DNA from: Nanobdellota archaeon
Lineage (GTDB): Archaea > Nanobdellota > Nanobdellia > Pacearchaeales > GW2011-AR1
Assembly: GCA_030689875.1 (NCBI GenBank)
Contig: JAUYHR010000050.1
Location: 1-14,282 of the forward strand
Reading direction: 5' to 3'
DNA: 14,282 nucleotides
Shown: positions 7,334 through 14,143 of the stretch, one piece after another
Layout of the letters: every line of letters starts with the position of its first letter
How positions within the stretch are numbered: position 1 is the stretch's first letter
Made by a program: the position numbers and the translations under genes
The notes under the pieces: model-generated
Seen by the model: only the letters and a program-made list of their open reading frames with translations
Told to the model about the DNA's origin: nothing
Databases searched by the model: none

Positions 7334-7526
7334 ACGCCCTCTCTTAAAGAATCTTCTTTTTCAAAAAAAGAAGCAAAAACAACGGAAATCCCCCACTCTT
7401 CTTTTTAAAAAAAGAAGCAAAAAACGGCGACGGAAACCCCATAAAAAAACAATAGACACGACGACTTTGATTTTTTGCCTTCGGCATCGTTGCACTAAAA
7501 ATCAAGTCCTAACGGACGAATATAAC
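7334..7526 (+). repeat. Cassette 2 right arm: block inverted repeat
   Basis: Blocks ACGCCCTCTC (7334-7343), GGAAATCCCCC (7384-7394), CGGAAACCCC (7431-7440), ACACGACGA (7456-7464) and terminal GAATATAAC (7518-7526) complement the left arm. Inserts here are two CTTCTTTTT/AAAAAGAAG hairpins followed by CAAAA (7353-7373, 7398-7416), unlike the left-arm inserts. The innermost block lies upstream of the promoter. Confidence 0.85.
7463..7517 (+). repeat. Right-end element with GTTGCACTA, cassette 2
   Basis: GACTTTGATTTTT (7463-7475) and AAAAATCAAGTC (7497-7508) form a stem enclosing TGCCTTCGGCA and GTTGCACTA (7489-7497). Hairpin GTCC-TAAC-GGAC (7506-7517) follows and abuts core site J5. The block TGCCTTCGGCATCGTTGCAC is identical to the one at 14071-14090. 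Confidence 0.75.
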
Positions 7527-7542
7527 AGGCATTATGTTTAAT
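7515..7542 (+). other. Dif-like core site J5
   Basis: Arms GACGAATATAA and TTATGTTTAAT flank centre CAGGCA (7526-7531). The right arm differs by one base from the bacterial XerD half-site TTATGTTAAAT. The overall layout matches the 11-6-11 dif site known from Pyrococcus (ATAA, six bases, TTAT). Confidence 0.7.
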
Positions 7543-7649
7543 TAAAATCACTTTTCTTTCCCACCCAATAGGAGAAGTTGTTGCTCTATGCTTCGCACAA
7601 ATTGTCTTTGCTAACGCAAAGAATGATTATAGAAATGGACGCGAGTTTT
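7532..7649 (+). repeat. Cassette 3 left arm: block inverted repeat
   Basis: Terminal TTATGT is followed by TTAAAATCACTTTT (7542-7555), GAGAAGTTGTT (7572-7582) and CGCGAGTTTT (7640-7649), each inverted in the right arm. CCCACCC at 7560-7566 recurs at 8952-8958 in direct orientation. Inserts are TGCTTCGCA (7589-7597) and TCTTTGC-TAAC-GCAAAGA (7605-7622). Confidence 0.82.
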
Positions 7650-7654
7650 CGTAA

Positions 7655-7664
7655 TCTTAATAAA
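7655..7664 (+). promoter_or_regulatory. Probable TATA element for the AlaRS-like gene
   Basis: TCTTAATAAA is centred about 27 nt before ATG 7687, the spacing of a leaderless archaeal promoter. It lies just inside the innermost arm block. The match to a TATA box is moderate. Confidence 0.45.
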
Positions 7665-7686
7665 CAACTGATTTGTTACTTAAACT

Positions 7687-8895
7687 ATGATAATAAGTTA
7701 TAAAAAATTAAGAGAATTTCTTGCAAATACAGAGAAATATCCAGGCTGCAAGAAATTCCAAAGAGCTCCTTTAATCCACAAAGGTTTTCCCGGAACTTTC
7801 AATCTAAGTTTTACAGAATACGATATGTTCAGAGTATATGGAGGATATTCAAAATTTTCGGAAGACTTGATTTTTTCAACTATTCAATCTTGCATAAGAC
7901 CTCAAGATATAACTGAGAACATAAAACAGGGGAAAAGTCTATGGAAATATCTTGGAGTTTTTGAAATGTCTGATATTGCAGGGCAAATCCTTTTATCGAA
8001 AAAAGAAAATATTAAAGAAATCCATACTTATCAATTAAAAAGATTAATTGGGATTCTTATCGCGTTAGGATTAGAAAAGGATAAAATTTATCCTTCTTAT
8101 CAAAATGGAGGAAAAGTTTCGGTTATTACAAATGGAAAGTTTAATTTTGATTATAATATTCCAGAGGATTCATTAACAAAAAACGCTTTCATTGAGGCAG
8201 GAATTCCAAAAGAAAATCTAATTTCTGATAAGACAAGAGATACTTTGTTGTCTTTGCATATCAATATGCCTACTCCTTGGGGTTATAGAAATGAAATAAA
8301 TTACAATATTGGAACTAAAGAAAAACCTTTGCTCTTAGATATAGCAACATTGGAGTATTTTATTTGGTTGCCCATCTTCAAAAATTCAGAGATTCAAAAA
8401 AATATCACTGGATTAAAAGAGTTTTCTCATACTGCAAGCATTGGTGCTTTCGGAGTAGAACGGCTTTGTGTCGCAATTAATGGTCTTAAAAGTGTCTATG
8501 AAATTGACTATTTGAAAGAATTTTATGATTTATTCAAAAAACTTTATCCTTCCCTGAAAGAAGAACAAAGGATAAAGTCTGGAGAGGTCATAAGAGCATT
8601 GCATAGAATTTATTCAGATGTAACCGAATTCAATATTGATGTAGGATACCATGAAAATAAAAAAATAAAAACTTTCTTACAAGTGTTAGTGTCTAATCTT
8701 AAAGAATTAGACAAAAAGAAAATAAAACAACTTTTAGAAATACATTCCAAGGTTCAACCTTGGCATAAAAACTTATTAAAAGGAATAAAACCCGCTATTG
8801 AAAGAATTGAAACTTATTATTCAAGTCAAGACAGACTAAGAGTAGAAAGAAGCACAAAACCAGAAAAACACCAACAGAAAAAACTCGCGCCCTAA
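7687..8895 (+). CDS. Stand-alone alanyl-tRNA-synthetase-like catalytic core
   Basis: This is a 402-residue protein that follows the class II AlaRS adenylation core in order: SCIRPQDI (68-75; AlaRS QKCIR..), LWKYLGVFEMSDIAG (85-99; AlaRS TFFEMLGNFSFGDY), MPTPWGYRNEINYNIG (194-209; AlaRS GPCGPCSEIHYD), LLLDIATLEYFIW (215-227; the EIWNLVF segment), and class II motif 3 GAFGVERL (253-260) with R259. A helical region and a basic tail follow. It is less than half the length of AlaRS and lacks the editing and oligomerisation domains. It may activate an amino acid and transfer it to a tRNA fragment, peptide or other acceptor; what it acts on is unknown, and it is not the housekeeping AlaRS. It is the only gene of its cassette. 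Its last codons and stop run into the right arm (AAAACTCGCG at 8880-8889), so the arm encodes part of the C-terminus. Confidence 0.72.
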   Translation: MIISYKKLREFLANTEKYPGCKKFQRAPLIHKGFPGTFNLSFTEYDMFRVYGGYSKFSEDLIFSTIQSCIRPQDITENIKQGKSLWKYLGVFEMSDIAGQILLSKKENIKEIHTYQLKRLIGILIALGLEKDKIYPSYQNGGKVSVITNGKFNFDYNIPEDSLTKNAFIEAGIPKENLISDKTRDTLLSLHINMPTPWGYRNEINYNIGTKEKPLLLDIATLEYFIWLPIFKNSEIQKNITGLKEFSHTASIGAFGVERLCVAINGLKSVYEIDYLKEFYDLFKKLYPSLKEEQRIKSGEVIRALHRIYSDVTEFNIDVGYHENKKIKTFLQVLVSNLKELDKKKIKQLLEIHSKVQPWHKNLLKGIKPAIERIETYYSSQDRLRVERSTKPEKHQQKKLAP

Positions 8896-9029
8896 ATCTT
8901 CTTTTTAGAAAAAAGAAGCAAAAATATCGTAACAACTTCTCTTATACGATGCCCACCCTGAAAAGTGATTTTAACTCAAAATGCTTCGCATTTTGCCACG
9001 TTGCACTCTCGTAAACTCGGGAGACATAA
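8880..9029 (+). repeat. Cassette 3 right arm: block inverted repeat
   Basis: Blocks AAAACTCGCG (8880-8889, overlapping the coding end), AACAACTTCTC (8931-8941), AAAAGTGATTTTAA (8961-8974) and terminal ACATAA (9024-9029) complement the left arm. Hairpin CTTCTTTTT/AAAAAGAAG followed by CAAAA lies at 8898-8923. Confidence 0.82.
8977..9023 (+). repeat. Right-end element with GTTGCACT, cassette 3
   Basis: CAAAATGC-TTC-GCATTTTG (8977-8995) is a perfect 8-bp hairpin. GTTGCACT follows at 9000-9007, then CTCTCG/CGGGAG (9006-9023, one wobble pair) abuts core site J6. Confidence 0.7.
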
Positions 9030-9046
9030 CAGACATTATATTCAAT
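9019..9046 (+). other. Dif-like core site J6
   Basis: Arms GGGAGACATAA and TTATATTCAAT flank centre CAGACA (9030-9035). The right arm is identical to that of J4 although the cassettes differ. Confidence 0.7.
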
Positions 9047-9198
9047 TTTTGGATTACTTCCTTTCTTTTAGAAAAAGAAACAAAAGAGAGAGGGGCGTCG
9101 TCCTACGGACATTTTGCCTTTTACTTCGTAAAAGAATTTATAGGAAGGGGCGTCAAGATAGTCTTTTTCTGCGGAAAAAGAAATTTATTAGGGGCGTC
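9036..9198 (+). repeat. Cassette 4 left arm: block inverted repeat with three GGGGCGTC
   Basis: Terminal TTATATTC, then TTTTTGGATTAC (9046-9057), GAGAGAGGGGCGTC (9086-9099), GAAGGGGCGTC (9144-9154) and TTAGGGGCGTC (9188-9198). All recur inverted at 13905-14127. Inserts: TTTCTTTT/AAAAGAAA (9062-9080), GTCCTACGGAC (9100-9110), TTTTACTTCGTAAAA (9119-9133) and TCTTTTTC/GGAAAAAGA (9162-9181). The last block ends 1 bp before the helicase stop codon. Confidence 0.88.
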
Positions 9199-9199
9199 T

Positions 9200-12100
9200 T
9201 TATTTTTTTACCAGAAATACTTTTCCATTCTGCGAATTAATTATTTTTTCTTTTTCTAAATATTTTATCGCTTCTTCTACTTTTGATTTGATTTTTCCGC
9301 CTGTTCTATTATTGTGAAAAATGCCTTTTGCTATATCTGCAACTAATGTTTCTTTTGTTGCACCAAAAGTATTTTTTAGAATATCAACAATAGCACCGCC
9401 AATTTCTTCTTTAGGAATTAGGATAAATGGTCTTTGTGTCTCTTTTGAAATTCTCACAGGACAAACATCATCAATTTTATCAATAGAAACTGTCTCTCCA
9501 TAAACATGAATGTTACTATATTCCCTTTTCATCTCATTAACTAAATCATCAAAATTTCGGTTTAATCTCGCACCTAATTTATTTATCCCAAAAGAGTTTA
9601 AGACCCGTTTATACAATAATTCTTTTTCAATAGGTGATTCAACCTCTAAAACAGATAGCATTAATTGTTTTGCTTTATTGCCACCCCAAACCATATCCCC
9701 ATAGCCATCAAATTCTATTTTTGTTCTTGATTGTGGCAATTCAGCAACTTCATATTTTTCATATTTATCCTTTAAAGAAATTTCTTTAAAATCATTCACT
9801 TCTTCAACTTTTTCAAATCGCTTCTCTTCTGTCTTAATTTCTTTCTTTGATTTCAATAAAGAATCAACTTTTTCTTTTATCTTTTTAATTTCATAATCTC
9901 TATTGTTTAACCAGTCGTCAGACCAAATTCTATGGATATTCCAGCCAAGATTTTCTAAAATAAGTTGTCTAATTTTATCTCTATCTCTCGCAAATCTTGA
10001 AGAATGATATTGTGCCCCATCGCATTCAACTCCTAAAAGATAAACTCCGGGATTTTTTGGATGCTTTATCGCCAAATCAACCCTATATCCTGAACATCCT
10101 ACTTGTGTGCTAACAGAAAACCCTTCATTGACTAATGTTTCATAAACTGACTCCTCAAAACCAGAATCAAAGTCTAAGCCTTCCGTTGTTTGTAAAAATT
10201 TATTGAAATCTTTGTTTTTTGCATAATCCAGATAATATTTCAGATATCTAACACCATCAACATTTATTTTATCTTCATCTAATTCTTCTGGAGAGAGAGA
10301 AGATAAGACCATTGTCTTAAATCTTGACCTTGTTATTGCAACATTTAATCTCTTATAACCGCCATCTCTATTAAGAGGTCCGAAATGGTAACTTAATTTT
10401 CCTGAAGAATCTTTACCATAACCTACGCTAATCAAAATTATATCTCTTTCATCTCCTTGAACAGTTTCAAGATTTTTGATAAATACATCTTCTCTTTGTG
10501 AGTCTATTGATTCTTCTATATTTATTCCAGCAACTCTAAATTCTTCTCTGATTGCGTTTTCTTGTGCTATGCTAAATGCAATAATTCCGAGAGATTTTTT
10601 TGGGAATTTCCTTTTCATTTCTTTATATTGTTTTACTACTTCTCTTGCTTCGACTCTATTTTTTCTGGATTTCCCTCTATCGTATATTCCGCTTTTAACA
10701 TGAATAAAATCTAAGCCAGAATCATCTTTAATTCTTGAATTTGGGAAAGTTATTAATCTGTGTTCATAGAAAAATCTATTTGAAAAAGCAATCAAATGTT
10801 CATTTTTACTTCTGTAATGCCAAAGAAGAGGTTTTGTTCTAAACTTAGTGCTACATTCACTAAGAAAACTTTCCAAATCTTCAATTTCTTCCTCTACATC
10901 TCCCTCCTCCCGGCCACTCATAAAAAAAGAAGTCGGAGGTAATTGTTGAGTATCTCCTACAACAATGGCTTGTTTTGCTCTAATCAAACACGAAACAGCA
11001 TCTTCTGGCATAACTTGAGAAGCTTCATCAAAGATAACCACATCAAATTTTATTGATTTCGGATTTATGTATTGGCTAACTGAAAGAGGACTCATCATAA
11101 AACAGGGTTTCAAAGAAAATACTAAATTGGGTATCTCTTCCAATAAATCTCTTATTGGCTTTAATCTTCGCTTTTTTTCATTCTCTCTTTTCAAAATTGA
11201 AACTTCATTTATTCCATGGCTGTGATAATTCATAGATGGCTGGTCTTGTTCTATTGAATCCATTATTTTATATCTCTTAATATCCCTTACTTCAAAATCC
11301 TTTTCTCTAAACATCTCCACTTTATTTTTTGGAGATGGAACATTATTTTGTTTTAGAATCTCTTCAAGTAATAACAGATAGTATGCTTTCAAGAAAACAG
11401 AGCTTAGTTTTGAAATTATATTTTTATCAAAATATCCTTTAACAAATTCTTTTAATTCACTATTCAGAGAGTCAAATCCTTCTTTAAAGATTAAAACATC
11501 ATCTAAATATTTTATATTTTCTATGAACTCATGGATTTGGTCTTCAATTTCGTTTATGTTTTCAGTTTTATCTAATATGGACTCGGATAAATAATCGTCA
11601 ATATCTTTGATTCTCTCTTTTAATGTTTCAAAAGTATCTTCTTTAGATTTTTCAGATAACCAAAAATTAATGAGTTTAGCAGTTTTTTTTGATAAGTTCT
11701 CCGCATTTTTGAATGATTCTGAAAACTCTTCAGATTTTTTGTTTAGTTTACTTAGGTTTGTCTCCGAATATATATCTCCTAATTCTTTAACAAATTTTTT
11801 ATTTTCTCCCTCTAATTTCTGATGCTTATCTAAACTCTTTAAGTATTCCTTTTTCAATTCAAATAATCTTATCCAATCACTATGACCTAATTTCTGACTG
11901 GATAGTTTTTCTAACTCTACTTTTGCGATTTTATAATCTTTGTTAAAAACTCTTGCCAAAAAAGAAGTTTCTCTAAAAGTTTTTTCAAAATTAGATGTTT
12001 TTTCTTCAATAAATTTTTCTTTTACTTTATCCAGAATTTCAGATTTAATTTTATTAATCTCTAAAAGATTCTTGCTTAAATCGGCAATTACTTTTTTGTA

Positions 12101-13711
12101 TTGCTCAAAATCATCAGAAACAAAAAAGTCAGGAACATCTTTTAGTCTATTTGCTGTTTTATGAGACTTGCAAAATTCTTCTAAGTCTTTTAATGATTTG
12201 ACTTCTATACTCGTTTTACTCTTAATTTCTTTAATAAACTCTGAAATCTCTTTTAGGATTTGGTGCGTGTTATCTATCAAGGTTTTGAATTTGTTTCTTG
12301 ATAGGGCAGTATTTTTTGAAGCTTTAAAATTAAAATAAATATTATCCATAGGTCTTGGTATCTTTTCAATAATTAAATCGAGGTTATGTATTTTTGAAAG
12401 CAATTTTGTAAATTTCTCTTCATTTGAAGAGATTGCATCATTAAGATTTTTATCTAACACCTCAACAGAATGTAGTTTTGCCAATTCTCCCCTAATATCA
12501 TAAATTGATAGCGACCTCGGTTTATGTTTTTTACATAAGAAGTCATAAAAATTGTTTAAGTCTTTTTGAGTTTCAATATAATCCGCAAAAGAATATCTTT
12601 TAATGCTTTCTTTTATATTTGGAGACGTTTCTAATTCAGTTATTAACTGCCTTATGACTTCTTTTTTATTCCCCTTGTAATTATGTAAATTTAAACAATA
12701 TCTTCCTAAACCAACTTCCTCTAATCTTTTATGAACAACATTAAGAGCCGCCATTTTCTGACTGACAAAAAGAATTTTCTTTTTCTTTTCTAAAAGTGCA
12801 GCAATTATATTTGAAATTGTCTGGCTCTTTCCTGTTCCGGGTGGACCTTGTAGAACAAAAGTAGTTCCTGCTTTGGCTAATTCAATAGCTAATTTTTGAG
12901 ACGAATCCGCAGGCAAAACATCTATATCCTGCGTATCATCAAAATCTTCTCTTTGCGTTTCTGCAATTTCATCTTGTAATGCACTTCTATCACCCACAAA
13001 CGCTTTAACTAAATCACTTTCATGTAGAAGTTTATTATTTTCTACTAAATCTTTAAACATTATGTATTTCTGGTAGGAGAATATATCAATATATATCTCT
13101 TTATTTACATCCCATTCTTTCATTCCAGAAATTAATTTTTTTATTGAATTGAAATATTCTTCAATATCTTGTTCTTTAAACTCTGGCAAGTTAATATCAA
13201 AATCGTGCGAAAGCTTTTCAATCAAAGCAGGGTTTACTTGGAGATCTTCTGAACCAGAAACTAATTCAAAACGATGTTTCTCTTTTGAAGTTGCAGAGAT
13301 TCTATTAAGTGTAATCGGATAAAGAAATATTGGTGCTTGGCAAAAAATCTCTGAATTTTGGGATTCTTTATATTTCAAAACTCCCAAACTTACAAAACAA
13401 GTGTTTATACCCAATTCTTGAAAACTTTCTTTTGTTTTTTGATACAAGTTTGTTAGTTTTTTATCAACAAGTTCTTCTTCTTCTGAACAAAGCCAAAATC
13501 TTTCTTTTGGTGTTCCGTTTTCTTTCTTTAAGATATTTACATTTTTTTCGTGATGTAAATCTTCTATAATCTGGTTAAAATCAGGCTTTTTAATTTGTAA
13601 AGATTTTGATTTTGTAAAACGATAATTTACAAGATTATTTCTTTTGGACAAATCAATTAATTTCTTTTTCCAATATTCAGCTTTCTTGTTAATTATCTGT
13701 TTAGTATCCAT
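9200..13711 (-). CDS. DUF4011 - SF1 helicase - Vsr-like nuclease - DUF3320 defence protein
   Basis: This is a 1503-residue multidomain protein. The N-terminus (WKKKLIDLSKRNNLVNYR, 14-31) is the DUF4011 signature. An SF1 helicase follows: Walker A GPPGTGKS (289-296), a long charged, probably coiled-coil insertion (~370-860), Walker B VVIFDEASQ (891-899), VGDTQQLPP (918-926), HYRSKNE (965-971), VQGDERDIILISVGYG (1084-1099) and RLNVAITRSR (1121-1130). The nuclease part has D1212 in YRVDLAIKH, LLGVECDGAQYH (1225-1236), ARDRDKIRQ and GWNIHRIWSDDW, a Vsr/MTES_1575-type PD-(D/E)XK fold. The C-terminus (~1350-1475) looks like DUF3320. COG1112-type helicases joined to nucleases are known from prokaryotic antiviral systems such as Mokosh; assignment to a named system is not claimed. 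The RHH gene ends 3 nt upstream in the same operon. All motifs are intact. Confidence 0.88.
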   Translation of the reverse strand: MDTKQIINKKAEYWKKKLIDLSKRNNLVNYRFTKSKSLQIKKPDFNQIIEDLHHEKNVNILKKENGTPKERFWLCSEEEELVDKKLTNLYQKTKESFQELGINTCFVSLGVLKYKESQNSEIFCQAPIFLYPITLNRISATSKEKHRFELVSGSEDLQVNPALIEKLSHDFDINLPEFKEQDIEEYFNSIKKLISGMKEWDVNKEIYIDIFSYQKYIMFKDLVENNKLLHESDLVKAFVGDRSALQDEIAETQREDFDDTQDIDVLPADSSQKLAIELAKAGTTFVLQGPPGTGKSQTISNIIAALLEKKKKILFVSQKMAALNVVHKRLEEVGLGRYCLNLHNYKGNKKEVIRQLITELETSPNIKESIKRYSFADYIETQKDLNNFYDFLCKKHKPRSLSIYDIRGELAKLHSVEVLDKNLNDAISSNEEKFTKLLSKIHNLDLIIEKIPRPMDNIYFNFKASKNTALSRNKFKTLIDNTHQILKEISEFIKEIKSKTSIEVKSLKDLEEFCKSHKTANRLKDVPDFFVSDDFEQYKKVIADLSKNLLEINKIKSEILDKVKEKFIEEKTSNFEKTFRETSFLARVFNKDYKIAKVELEKLSSQKLGHSDWIRLFELKKEYLKSLDKHQKLEGENKKFVKELGDIYSETNLSKLNKKSEEFSESFKNAENLSKKTAKLINFWLSEKSKEDTFETLKERIKDIDDYLSESILDKTENINEIEDQIHEFIENIKYLDDVLIFKEGFDSLNSELKEFVKGYFDKNIISKLSSVFLKAYYLLLLEEILKQNNVPSPKNKVEMFREKDFEVRDIKRYKIMDSIEQDQPSMNYHSHGINEVSILKRENEKKRRLKPIRDLLEEIPNLVFSLKPCFMMSPLSVSQYINPKSIKFDVVIFDEASQVMPEDAVSCLIRAKQAIVVGDTQQLPPTSFFMSGREEGDVEEEIEDLESFLSECSTKFRTKPLLWHYRSKNEHLIAFSNRFFYEHRLITFPNSRIKDDSGLDFIHVKSGIYDRGKSRKNRVEAREVVKQYKEMKRKFPKKSLGIIAFSIAQENAIREEFRVAGINIEESIDSQREDVFIKNLETVQGDERDIILISVGYGKDSSGKLSYHFGPLNRDGGYKRLNVAITRSRFKTMVLSSLSPEELDEDKINVDGVRYLKYYLDYAKNKDFNKFLQTTEGLDFDSGFEESVYETLVNEGFSVSTQVGCSGYRVDLAIKHPKNPGVYLLGVECDGAQYHSSRFARDRDKIRQLILENLGWNIHRIWSDDWLNNRDYEIKKIKEKVDSLLKSKKEIKTEEKRFEKVEEVNDFKEISLKDKYEKYEVAELPQSRTKIEFDGYGDMVWGGNKAKQLMLSVLEVESPIEKELLYKRVLNSFGINKLGARLNRNFDDLVNEMKREYSNIHVYGETVSIDKIDDVCPVRISKETQRPFILIPKEEIGGAIVDILKNTFGATKETLVADIAKGIFHNNRTGGKIKSKVEEAIKYLEKEKIINSQNGKVFLVKK

Positions 13712-13714
13712 ATT

Positions 13715-13861
13715 CTAAACCTTAACCTTATTCTTTTTTAATTGTTCTTCTGCAAATATCTCAAATTGTCGAGAGATAACTAAACCCTTCTTTTTGCAGT
13801 ATTCTTTATAGGTATTGTATAAATTTTCATCAACTTTCAAAGTTATATTTTTGCTCCCCAT
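13715..13861 (-). CDS. Small ribbon-helix-helix regulator before the helicase-nuclease
   Basis: This encodes 48 residues: MGSK, strand NITLKV, turn DEN, helix LYNTYKEYCKKKG, then VISRQFEIFAEEQLKKNK. It has the same length and pattern as the protein at 545-685, including MG.K, the DE turn, Y..Y..YC and SR..E. Both genes start ATGGGGAG and have the 14-base GAAATATTTATAAA promoter at 22-23 nt, so the regulator and its promoter probably descend from one module attached to two unrelated effectors. Expected role: a DNA-binding dimer repressing its own promoter and so limiting expression of the large nuclease. The ACTCATATG operator candidate of the other copy is not present here; the spacer to the ATG has a TTATTTTATTATG stretch instead, so specificity has probably diverged. 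A gap of only 3 nt to the helicase ATG suggests coupling. Confidence 0.78.
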   Translation of the reverse strand: MGSKNITLKVDENLYNTYKEYCKKKGLVISRQFEIFAEEQLKKNKVKV

Positions 13862-13884
13862 AATAAAATAAATGTTTGCACAGC

Positions 13885-13898
13885 TTTATAAATATTTC
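13885..13898 (-). promoter_or_regulatory. Archaeal TATA-box promoter of the cassette 4 operon
   Basis: GAAATATTTATAAA on the - strand ends 23 nt before ATG 13861, consistent with a leaderless start. It is identical to the promoter element at 509-522. Confidence 0.75.
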
Positions 13899-13904
13899 TA
13901 ATCA

Positions 13905-14127
13905 GACGCCCCTAAATGTTCTTTTCAGAAAAGAACCAAAACAAGACGCCCCTTCTATTTTCTTTTTTTAGAAAAAAGAAACAAAAAATATGACGCCCCT
14001 CTCTCGTCCTTCGGACATATACACTCGCCTTTGGCTAGAATTTATCAGTAATCCAAAAACTCTAAAATTTTGCCTTCGGCATCGTTGCACTAAATTTTAG
14101 GTCTTCCTATCGTCAGACGAATATAAC
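13905..14127 (+). repeat. Cassette 4 right arm: block inverted repeat with three GACGCCCC
   Basis: Blocks GACGCCCCTAA (13905-13915), GACGCCCCTTC (13945-13955), GACGCCCCTCTCTC (13992-14005), GTAATCCAAAAA (14048-14059) and terminal GAATATAAC (14119-14127) complement the left arm in order. Inserts: GTTCTTTT/AAAAGAAC (13918-13936) and TTTCTTTTTT/AAAAAAGAAA (13959-13981), both followed by CAAAA, and GTCCTTCGGAC followed by ATATACACTC (14006-14026), also present in cassette 1. The promoter lies just inside the innermost block. Confidence 0.88.
14062..14118 (+). repeat. Right-end element with GTTGCACTA, cassette 4
   Basis: CTAAAATTT (14062-14070) and AAATTTTAG (14092-14100) enclose TGCCTTCGGCA and GTTGCACTA (14084-14092). 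GTCT/AGAC (14101-14118) follows, leading into J7. The organisation is identical to 7463-7517 with a different outer stem. Confidence 0.75.
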
Positions 14128-14143
14128 AGCGATTAAATGAAAT
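14116..14143 (+). other. Dif-like core site J7
   Basis: Arms GACGAATATAA and TTAAATGAAAT flank centre CAGCGA (14127-14132). The left arm is identical to that of J5. Confidence 0.7.

Noticed and set aside
7317..7541. Open frame on + strand with Lys/Arg-rich product
   Set aside because: It runs through arm blocks, two hairpins and the right-end element of cassette 2; its composition reflects the AAAAAGAAG hairpins, and no protein family is recognisable.
8965..9259. Two overlapping + strand open frames
   Set aside because: They cover the right arm of cassette 3, core J6, the left arm of cassette 4 and the end of the helicase gene; the structured repeats explain the sequence.
386..13981. TTCTTTT..AAAAGAA hairpins as transcription terminators
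   Set aside because: They are followed by CAAAA rather than a T run, occur upstream as well as downstream of genes, and keep one orientation regardless of gene direction.
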